NCBI GenBank assembly: GCA_021826655.1
Contig: JAKAZC010000053.1
Location: 1 to 11,202, forward strand
Source: Actinomycetes bacterium
GTDB taxonomy: Bacteria > Actinomycetota > Acidimicrobiia > Acidimicrobiales > RAAP-2
Direction: 5' to 3'
DNA: 11,202 nucleotides
In this document: positions 5,917-11,202 of the stretch, piece by piece
Layout of the letters: the number at the start of each line of letters is the position of its first letter
Numbering within the stretch: the first letter of the stretch is position 1
Program-made: the position numbers and the translations under genes
The notes under the pieces: model-generated
Told to the model about the DNA's origin: nothing
The model's input: only the letters and a program-made list of their open reading frames with translations
Database searches by the model: none

Positions 5917-6372
5917 ATGCCTACCACCGTGCACGGAATCGAATCGTTCGACGACCTCGTCGGGACCCACCTCGGGTACAGCGACTGGCACGTCGTCGAC
6001 CAGGCGCAGGTCAACCTCTTCGCTGATGCCACCGGCGACCACCAGTGGATCCACGTCGACCCCGAGGCGGCGGCGAAGGGACCGTTCGGCGGGCCCATCG
6101 CCCACGGCTACCTGACCCTGGCCCTGGCCCCGGTGCTCCTCGGCGAGGTCCTCCACGTCGACGGCATCTCGATGGGCGTGAACTACGGCTGCAACAAGGT
6201 CCGCTTCCCCTCGCCGGTGATGGTCGGTTCCCGGCTCCGGGTGGGCGCCACCGTGGCCGAGGTCGAAGCGGTGACGGGTGGGGTCCAGGTCGTGCTGGAC
6301 CTCGTCCTGGAGACCGAGGGATCGGCCAAGCCGAGTTGCGTGGCGCAGGTGGTCTACCGCTACTACGCCTGA
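5917..6372 (+). CDS. MaoC-type (R)-specific enoyl/hydroxyacyl-CoA dehydratase, HtdZ-like
   Basis: This single hot-dog-fold hydratase of 151 residues closely resembles, as I remember it, mycobacterial Rv0130 (HtdZ), which hydrates trans-2-enoyl-CoA to (R)-3-hydroxyacyl-CoA. The hydratase motif is intact: FADATGDHQWIHVDP at 35-49, with D41 and H46 matching the catalytic Asp40/His45 pair of Rv0130, followed by IAHGYLTLAL. Further conserved stretches are NYGCNKVRFPSPV and EGSAKPSCVAQVVYRY near the end. It is not a fused two-domain MaoC protein. It is monocistronic by layout: it diverges from the VIT gene across a 117-bp gap and is followed by 81 bp with a weak hairpin and a new promoter. The physiological substrate is unknown; a fatty-acid role is inferred. 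Confidence 0.88.
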   Translation: MPTTVHGIESFDDLVGTHLGYSDWHVVDQAQVNLFADATGDHQWIHVDPEAAAKGPFGGPIAHGYLTLALAPVLLGEVLHVDGISMGVNYGCNKVRFPSPVMVGSRLRVGATVAEVEAVTGGVQVVLDLVLETEGSAKPSCVAQVVYRYYA

Positions 6373-6392
6373 CCGAGCCGTCCGCCGGTCCC

Positions 6393-6408
6393 ATCCCGCA
6401 CCCGGGAT
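6393..6408 (+). terminator. Weak hairpin after the MaoC gene
   Basis: ATCCCG (6393-6398) and CGGGAT (6403-6408) pair around a 4-nt loop, 20 bp after the MaoC stop codon and upstream of the next promoter. There is no U-tract and the stem is only 6 bp, so this is a tentative terminator. It could alternatively be an operator for the regulator downstream. Confidence 0.3.
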
Positions 6409-6418
6409 CGGGCCTGCT

Positions 6419-6447
6419 CCGACAATGCGAGCGATTACTCCTAGAGT
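6419..6447 (+). promoter_or_regulatory. Candidate promoter of the regulator-menG-menF operon (CCGACA-17-TAGAGT)
   Basis: TAGAGT (6442-6447) fits TANNNT and ends 6 bp before the ATG at 6454. CCGACA (6419-6424) matches four of six -35 consensus bases at a standard 17-bp spacing. The spacer is not the 19-20 bp typical of promoters that MerR proteins activate by DNA distortion, so self-activation by that mechanism is not suggested. Leaderless translation is likely. Confidence 0.55.
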
Positions 6448-6453
6448 GGGGGC

Positions 6454-7377
6454 ATGGAGATGCGGGTGGAGGAGCTGTCGGCCCGGGCTGCCGTGTCGGT
6501 GGACACCATCCGCTACTACCAGAGCAAGGGAATCCTCGAGCCACCCCGGCGCCAGGGTCGGATCGCCTGGTACGGGGACGAGCACCTGGACCGGCTCCGG
6601 CGTATCCGCACGCTGCAGGAACGGGGGTTCACGCTGGCCACGATCGCCCGCCTGCTGACCGGGGAGTTGGACGCCGCCGACGAGGCACTCCTCGGACAGC
6701 TGACCGGATCCGCCCCGGCCGGCCCGGGCGCCCCCGGCGGGGACGGGCCCCCGGGCGACCCGGTGGGCGCCGCCGAGCTCCCCGCCGGGTACGGCGCGAC
6801 CTACACACTCGCCGAGCTGGCCTCCGCGACCGGCATCCCACCGGCCCTGCTGAAGGCCATCGAGGCCGAGGGGCTGCTCATCCCGACCCGGGTCGCAGGC
6901 CAGGAGCGCTACACCCCCGACGACGTCGCCGCCTCCCGGGCCGGGCTCCTCCTGCTCGAATGGGGTATCCCGCTGGCCGACCTGCTCGACCTGGCCCGGC
7001 GGCACAACCAGGCGACCGAGGAGGTGGCGCGCACGGCGGTCGACCTCTTCGCCCGGCACGTGCGCGAGCCGCTGCGCCACGGCGCCCGGCCCGACGCCCT
7101 CGCCCACCCGACAGCGGGACACCAGGTCCAAGCCACCGGCGATGCGGCGGTCGACGGCCTCGTGCAGGCCTACGCGGAACTGCTCCCGGCCGTGACCACG
7201 CTGGTCGGCCACCACTTCACCCGTACCCTGGTCAAGGTCGCCCTCGCTCATGTCGAACAGGTCGGATCCGAGGAGGAGCGCCGGGCGGTGTGGGACCGCA
7301 TCGAGGGCGAGGAGGGTGACCCCGGCCCGTCCGACTCCTCCACCCGATCGCCCGCGGACGGGTGGGTCCGCGGATGA
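6454..7377 (+). CDS. Transcription regulator with two MerR-type helix-turn-helix units
   Basis: The 307-residue protein holds two MerR-like winged HTH units. The first (about 2-70) is canonical: VEELSARAAVSVDTIRYYQS, then a wing with AWYGDEHLDRL and GFTLATIARLL. A Gly/Pro/Ala-rich linker (85-113) follows. The second unit (about 116-185) starts TYTLAELASATGIPPALLKA and continues with AEGLLIPTR, RYTPDDV and WGIPLADLLDL; it keeps the wing but lacks the RYY of the recognition region. The C-terminal part (186-285) is helical, including LLPAVTTLVGHHFTRTLVKV, and the tail is polar. There is no cysteine anywhere, so thiol-based metal sensing is excluded. The first unit lacks the long dimerisation helix usual in MerR, so the two units may act as an internal pseudo-dimer (inference). 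It is coupled to menG by ATGA, suggesting control of menaquinone genes. The effector is unknown. Confidence 0.85.
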   Translation: MEMRVEELSARAAVSVDTIRYYQSKGILEPPRRQGRIAWYGDEHLDRLRRIRTLQERGFTLATIARLLTGELDAADEALLGQLTGSAPAGPGAPGGDGPPGDPVGAAELPAGYGATYTLAELASATGIPPALLKAIEAEGLLIPTRVAGQERYTPDDVAASRAGLLLLEWGIPLADLLDLARRHNQATEEVARTAVDLFARHVREPLRHGARPDALAHPTAGHQVQATGDAAVDGLVQAYAELLPAVTTLVGHHFTRTLVKVALAHVEQVGSEEERRAVWDRIEGEEGDPGPSDSSTRSPADGWVRG

Positions 7378-8153
7378 CCGGGGACCCGGCCGACGACCTG
7401 ACCGCCGCGGCGGTGCCGGTCTCCGCTACCGTCTCGCTCGAGACCGCGGCCCGGGCCCGCGCCGTCGACCTCCCCACCGGCGCGGCCAAGACCGAACTCG
7501 TGCGGTCGATGTTCGACGCCATCGCCCCCCGCTACGACCTGGTCAACCGCACCATGACCTTCGGTCTCGACGTCCGGTGGCGGGCCCAGGCGCTGCGGGC
7601 GCTCGGACTGCCCCCCGGCGCCACCGTCCTGGACCTCGCATGCGGCACCGGTGACTTCCTCAAGCTCCTCCGGGCGGGCGGCTACCGCGCCTTCGGCCTG
7701 GACCTCTCCTGGGGGATGCTCGCGGCAAACCATGCCGGTTCGCCCCTGGCCCAGGCCAACGGCGCCGAACTGCCCGTGGCCGATGGTGCCGTCGACGGTG
7801 TCACCTGTGGCTACGCCCTGCGCAATTTCACCGAACTCGACGCCGTGTTCCGCGAGATCGGCCGGATCGTGCGTCCCGGTGGCCGAATCAGCCTCCTCGA
7901 GGTGTCCGAGCCCGACCGTGGCCTGCTGCGGACCGGGCACCGGATCTGGTTCCGTGAGGTGGTGCCCGTGATCGGCGGGCTCCTGTCGGACCGCTCCGCC
8001 TACCGGTACCTGCCCAAGTCGACCGCCTACCTGCCTTCGACCGAGGAGCTCCGCTCCCTGCTCGTCGAGTCCGGGTTCTCGGCGGTCAACCGCCGCGCCC
8101 TGTCCGGGGGACTCAGCCAGCTGATCATCGCCACCCGGAGCGGGCGACCGTGA
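7374..8153 (+). CDS. menG: Demethylmenaquinone methyltransferase (UbiE/MenG family)
   Basis: MenG methylates demethylmenaquinone with S-adenosylmethionine in the final step of menaquinone synthesis. The 259-residue protein has UbiE/COQ5 signatures: VRSMFDAIAPRYDLVNR at 43-59, FGLDVRWR at 63-70, the SAM-binding loop VLDLACGTGDF at 85-95, and ALRNFTELDAVFREIGRIVR at 148-167 followed by PGG. RYLPKSTAYLPSTEEL near 211-226 is also typical. An N-terminal extension of about 40 residues precedes the core. The ATG at 7374 overlaps the regulator stop as ATGA; an in-frame GTG four codons upstream is possible but less likely. A GGGTGGG stretch about 7 bp before the ATG could serve as a ribosome site. Ubiquinone use is unlikely given the menF neighbour and an actinobacterial host. 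Confidence 0.9.
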   Translation: MTGDPADDLTAAAVPVSATVSLETAARARAVDLPTGAAKTELVRSMFDAIAPRYDLVNRTMTFGLDVRWRAQALRALGLPPGATVLDLACGTGDFLKLLRAGGYRAFGLDLSWGMLAANHAGSPLAQANGAELPVADGAVDGVTCGYALRNFTELDAVFREIGRIVRPGGRISLLEVSEPDRGLLRTGHRIWFREVVPVIGGLLSDRSAYRYLPKSTAYLPSTEELRSLLVESGFSAVNRRALSGGLSQLIIATRSGRP

Positions 8154-9559
8154 GTGCCCGCGCCCCCTCGGTCGGCGCCCGCCACCCCGGCCACGCCTCC
8201 GAGGTATCCGCCCGGTACCGAGCGGTCCGGATCCCCCTGTCCGGCGGGGAGCCCCTGGACCCGTTCGCCCTGGCCGGCGCCACGGGGGTCGCACTGTCCG
8301 ACGGAGGGCGCGTGCTGGTGGGGCTCGGCCGGGCACTTGTCCTCGATCTACCGGGTGGGATCGCCGACGGTGCCGGGGTCGACGCCACCGTCGCCTCGCT
8401 GGCCACCATCGCCTGCGACGACCGGCTCGACGGTGGACGGTCGGGCGCCCGGCACCCCGTCGTGGCGTTCGGCGCCCTCCCCTTCGACCGTGAGGCCCCG
8501 GCCGAGCTCGTCGTCCCCGAGCTCACCTACTGCCGTGAGGCCGACGGTACCGAGTGGGTCACCGCGGTGGACGCCGGAGGGTCGCCGCTGCCCGACCCGG
8601 ACGACCCGTTCGTCGCCCGGTCGCTGCGATCCCTGCTCGCCGCCCGCGCCGCGTCCGCAGTCACCGACGGGCCAGGACCGCGTGCCGCCGCTCGCACTGC
8701 TCCCGCGATCACACCGCTGACCGACGACCACGCCTTCGAGCGGGCGGTGGGAGCGGCGGTCGACGCCGTGCGTCGCGGTGAGGTCGTCAAGGTCGTCCTC
8801 GCCCGCGCGGTCGACGTCCGGCTCGACGGCGAGGTGGACGTGCCCGAACTCCTCCGGCGCTGGCGCGCGCTGGAGCCGAGCTGCACGGTCTTCAGCGTCG
8901 CGACACCGGACGGTCAGTTCGTCGGAGCCAGTCCGGAGCTGCTGGTCGAGCGGGAATCCGACCACGTGCGCAGCCGACCGCTGGCGGGGACCACGGACCG
9001 GTTCCACGACTCCGGAAGCGAGCTCCCCGCCGCCCTCCTCGACTCGGCCAAGGACGGTGAGGAGCACCGGTTGGTGGTCGACGCCCTCCGCTCCGGGCTG
9101 ACCCCGGTGAGCGACCTGCTGCACGTCCCCCACCGACCCGAGCTGGTGCACCTCCACACCATCACCCACCTCGGCACGTCCATCGACGGCACCCTGCGCC
9201 ACGGGCCGGACGGCTCGCTGCCCTCGGCCCTCCACCTCGTGGCCCGGCTCCATCCGACCCCGGCGGTCTGCGGGGTGCCCCGCGCCGCGGCCACCGAACT
9301 CATCCGCGCCCTGGAGCCCGTCCCCCGTGGGACCTATGCCGGCCCGGTGGGCTGGGTGGACGGTGCCGGCGACGGCCGCTGGATGGTCGGCATCCGGGCG
9401 CTCACCGTCCACGGCCCGACCGTCCGCATGACCGCTGGGGTCGGGATCGTCGCCGGTTCCGACCCGCGCACCGAACTGGTGGAGGCCGACCTCAAGTTCC
9501 GGGCCGTGTTCGGTGCACTGGCGCCCGGGGCTGTGTTCGGGACCGCCACTAGTGGCTGA
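8150..9559 (+). CDS. menF: Isochorismate synthase
   Basis: MenF converts chorismate to isochorismate, the entry reaction of the classical menaquinone pathway. The 469-residue protein has a variable N-terminal half and the chorismate-binding catalytic half from about residue 190. Landmarks: EVVKVVLAR at 211-219, where K214 matches the catalytic base of E. coli MenF (K190), GASPELLV at 259-266 with E263 as the likely general acid, PLAGT at 277-281, AKDGEEHRLVV at 300-310, HPTPAVCGVP at 368-377, YAGPVGW at 396-402, and GVGIVAGSDPRTELVEADLK at 430-449. The GTG overlaps the menG stop as GTGA, with GGAG 9 bp upstream. A salicylate or siderophore role cannot be excluded from the enzyme alone, but coupling to menG argues for menaquinone. 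The end overlaps the convergent hydrolase gene by 11 bp. Confidence 0.9.
   Translation: MSARAPSVGARHPGHASEVSARYRAVRIPLSGGEPLDPFALAGATGVALSDGGRVLVGLGRALVLDLPGGIADGAGVDATVASLATIACDDRLDGGRSGARHPVVAFGALPFDREAPAELVVPELTYCREADGTEWVTAVDAGGSPLPDPDDPFVARSLRSLLAARAASAVTDGPGPRAAARTAPAITPLTDDHAFERAVGAAVDAVRRGEVVKVVLARAVDVRLDGEVDVPELLRRWRALEPSCTVFSVATPDGQFVGASPELLVERESDHVRSRPLAGTTDRFHDSGSELPAALLDSAKDGEEHRLVVDALRSGLTPVSDLLHVPHRPELVHLHTITHLGTSIDGTLRHGPDGSLPSALHLVARLHPTPAVCGVPRAAATELIRALEPVPRGTYAGPVGWVDGAGDGRWMVGIRALTVHGPTVRMTAGVGIVAGSDPRTELVEADLKFRAVFGALAPGAVFGTATSG
9545..9556. repeat. 12-bp palindrome at the overlapping convergent gene ends
   Basis: GCCACTAGTGGC is a perfect palindrome. It contains the TAG stop of the minus-strand hydrolase gene (9549-9551) and ends just before the menF TGA (9557-9559). 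With almost no loop it is a poor hairpin, so a terminator role is uncertain. Confidence 0.4.
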
Positions 9560-10361
9560 CGGAGGCGTCGGCGACCAGCCCGGCGAGTGCCACCGGTGCG
9601 TCACGCGCGACGAAGTGTCCCGACCGGGCCAGCTCGATCGATTCGGCGCCGTCGATCGCTGCGGCCAGCGTGCGACCGGAGGAGGGGCGCACCACCAGAT
9701 CCCACTCCCCCGCCACCACGACCGTCGGCACCCGGACCCGTCCCAGTGCGGCGGTCACGTCCGGAAGCTCGGCCAGGAGCGCCCGCTGCTCCACCAGGAA
9801 CGTCCGACGGTGCCGGCCGAGCGCACCCCGCTCGCCGCCCAACACGCCCTGGTCGGGTAGGGCGGAGCGGAGCCGTTCACGGTAGCGTCCGGGGATCCGG
9901 TGGGATCGACGACGGATCCGCGGGAGCACCTCGCCGAGGGCGAGCAGGCCGGCCACCGTCAGGGCGTCCCCCACCACCGGCATCGCCAGCAGTCGGTCGA
10001 TTCCGTCGAGGCTGTCGGGCGTACAGGCTGCACCGACCAGCACCAGGCTGCGAACCAGATCGGGGCGGCGGACGGCCAGGAGCACCGCCACGCCACCCGA
10101 CCAGCTGTGCGCGACCACGGTGGCCGGACCTGCTCCGAGTGCGTCCAGCAGTCCGGCGGCGAGGTCGGCGTTCTCGGACAGTCCGCGGGCCTCGCCCGCC
10201 GTGTCGCCGTAGCCGGCCCGGTCGGGGGCGAGGACCCGGAACCGGGGGGCCAGGAGGTCGGTCACCGGATCCCACGACGACCCGGTCCCCGGTTGGCCGT
10301 GCAGGAGGAGCACCGACGGCCCCGTGCCCCGGTCGATCGTGGCCAGGTCGGGGTAGCTCAC
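9549..10361 (-). CDS. Alpha/beta hydrolase
   Basis: This 270-residue alpha/beta-hydrolase-fold enzyme has unknown substrate. The core elements are visible: LLLHGQPGTGSSW at 18-30 (oxyanion-hole HG motif), APDRAGYGDTAG at 45-56, the nucleophile elbow VVAHSWSGG at 82-90 with S86, VPTVVVAGEWDLVV at 211-224 with the acid D221, and the catalytic His H249 in RSGHFV. The elbow reads A-H-S-W-S rather than the commoner G-x-S-x-G, a tolerated variant with small residues. The region 115-195 forms the cap and is basic (RIRRRSHR). There is no signal peptide, so it is probably cytosolic. The GTG start overlaps the histidine kinase stop as GTGA, with GGGGA 6 bp upstream. Esterase, epoxide hydrolase and haloperoxidase-like activities are all possible. 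Confidence 0.85.
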   Translation of the reverse strand: MSYPDLATIDRGTGPSVLLLHGQPGTGSSWDPVTDLLAPRFRVLAPDRAGYGDTAGEARGLSENADLAAGLLDALGAGPATVVAHSWSGGVAVLLAVRRPDLVRSLVLVGAACTPDSLDGIDRLLAMPVVGDALTVAGLLALGEVLPRIRRRSHRIPGRYRERLRSALPDQGVLGGERGALGRHRRTFLVEQRALLAELPDVTAALGRVRVPTVVVAGEWDLVVRPSSGRTLAAAIDGAESIELARSGHFVARDAPVALAGLVADASVSH

Positions 10362-11202
10362 GGGTGTTCCCCACCGGTGCCGGGGAACCGGGACGTCGGG
10401 GCCGGGTCCCGGGGTTCCGCGCGGTCGGCGGTGTCGGCACCTGCGGTCACAGGTCCCGCTCGCACCCCGGTCCGACCCGGCGCCACGCCGTCCGAGGGCG
10501 GCGCACCGGCGGACGAGGGAACCGGGGCGTCCGCCGCATACGGCGCCGGCGCGTCGAGCGGGAGTTCCACGGTGAAGGTGGATCCCGCCCCGGGCTCGGA
10601 CGCCACCGCCACCGAGCCGCCGAACGCCCGGGCCAGGCTGGCCACGATGAACAGCCCCAGCCCCGATCCGCTGTCCCGTGTCGCAGACGCGCCACGGTAG
10701 AAGCGGTCGAACACCCGGGCCGCCTGGTCGGCATCGAATCCGGGACCGTGGTCCCGGACCTCGAGTACGGCCCTGTCCCCGTCGGTGACCACCCGGACAC
10801 CGACGGGGGTACCCGTGGGCGTGTGCGCCAGCGCGTTGTCGACCAGATTGTGCACCAGTTGCTCCAGGCGCACGGGATCACCCCGAACCGGCACGGGACC
10901 GGGTGCGTCCAGCTCCAGCGGGCGGGTGCCGTCCACCACGCGGGCGTCCTCGACCACCGCGCCCACCAGGGCGGCGAGGTCCACCTGCGTCAGTTCGGGT
11001 GCCGGCCCGTCCCCCTCGCGGGCCAGTACGGCCAGGTCGCCGACCAGCACCCCCATCCGGGCCGCCTCCTGCCCGATGCGCTCGAGCGCCCGGCCACGCG
11101 CCTCGTCGTCCGGCAGCGCGTCCTTGCGCAGCAGTTCGGCGTACCCCTGGATCGAGGTGAGCGGTGTGCGCAGTTCGTGGGAGGCGTCGGCGAGAAAGCT
11201 GC
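10358..11202 (-). CDS. Sensor histidine kinase, C-terminal part (cut by window edge)
   Basis: This is the transmitter part of a two-component sensor kinase of the HisKA/HATPase type; the sensor and membrane portions lie to the right of the window. The 280 visible residues begin in the H box FLADASHELRTPLTSIQGY, with the phospho-accepting His at codon 11177-11179. Then come the N box QLVHNLVDNALAHTP (about 114-128), G1 DHGPGFD (150-156), the F box RVFDRFYRG (162-170), and G2 GSGLGLFIV (178-186). The catalytic domain closes with GAGSTFTVELPL. A further 65 residues follow, rich in Pro, Ala and Gly (216-280), with no recognisable domain. Such a tail is unusual and probably disordered. The gene is coupled by GTGA to the hydrolase gene. 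The partner response regulator is not in the window and would be expected upstream, to the right. Confidence 0.92.
   Translation of the reverse strand, partial: SFLADASHELRTPLTSIQGYAELLRKDALPDDEARGRALERIGQEAARMGVLVGDLAVLAREGDGPAPELTQVDLAALVGAVVEDARVVDGTRPLELDAPGPVPVRGDPVRLEQLVHNLVDNALAHTPTGTPVGVRVVTDGDRAVLEVRDHGPGFDADQAARVFDRFYRGASATRDSGSGLGLFIVASLARAFGGSVAVASEPGAGSTFTVELPLDAPAPYAADAPVPSSAGAPPSDGVAPGRTGVRAGPVTAGADTADRAEPRDPAPTSRFPGTGGEHP

Noticed and set aside
6425..6441. MerR-type long-spacer promoter in front of the regulator
   Set aside because: The spacer is 17 bp, the ordinary length, not 19-20 bp.
5899..7251. Long minus-strand open frame (450 codons) opposite the MaoC and regulator genes
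   Set aside because: Typical antisense shadow in high-GC DNA, rich in Gly, His, Val and Arg, with no domain and no promoter.
7362..7373. Alternative GTG start of menG four codons upstream
   Set aside because: It adds only MGPR; the ATG at 7374 gives the 4-bp overlap seen at the other junctions. It remains possible.
8348..9604. Long minus-strand open frame (418 codons) opposite menF
   Set aside because: Antisense shadow of a well-supported gene; low-complexity composition and no recognisable motif.
1..11202. CRISPR array, insertion sequence, phage genes or attachment site
   Set aside because: No regularly spaced repeats, transposase or integrase motifs, or terminal repeats are visible, and gene composition is uniform apart from the gap at 2995-3408.

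Overview
The window is about 11.2 kb of very GC-rich, gene-dense DNA and looks chromosomal and actinobacterial. The lineage evidence is a mycothiol synthase (mshD), menaquinone genes, frequent GTG starts, and 4-bp ATGA/GTGA overlaps at every same-strand gene junction inside the clusters. Seven genes have a TANNNT-like -10 box 6-9 bp before the start codon with no clear Shine-Dalgarno site, the hallmark of leaderless actinobacterial mRNAs. An early-branching class such as Acidimicrobiia would fit, but that is only an impression. I see no phage, IS, CRISPR, tRNA or rRNA sequence.

Left part (1-2660, minus strand): a histidine operon read right to left, hisD-hisC-hisB, with hisB cut by the window edge. 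Divergent from hisD is an unrecognised 65-aa gene (2797-2994). A 414-bp gene-free interval follows (2995-3408), lying between two convergent genes. It carries a chain of hairpins, one with a perfect 12-bp stem that reads cUUCGg on the minus strand, and a patch of lower GC content. It is the best place in the window to look for an undescribed RNA.

Middle part (3409-6372): nth (endonuclease III, minus) and mshD (plus) diverge from a 29-bp gap that holds two back-to-back -10 boxes. mshD converges on a VIT/CCC1-type metal transporter gene, and the two stop codons sit in opposite arms of one 11-bp inverted repeat. A MaoC-type hydratase gene similar to mycobacterial HtdZ is divergent from the transporter.

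Right part (6454-11202): a plus-strand cluster made of an unusual regulator with two MerR-type helix-turn-helix units, menG, and an isochorismate synthase (menF), all translationally coupled. Isochorismate synthesis is the first committed step of the classical menaquinone route and MenG methylation is its last, so the regulator probably controls menaquinone supply. On the minus strand, a sensor histidine kinase (cut by the right edge) is coupled to an alpha/beta hydrolase gene whose end overlaps the end of menF.

Most genes are ordinary housekeeping genes. The points worth a second look are the structured gap at 2995-3408, the tandem-HTH regulator, the consistent leaderless promoter layout, and the inverted repeats at convergent gene ends.
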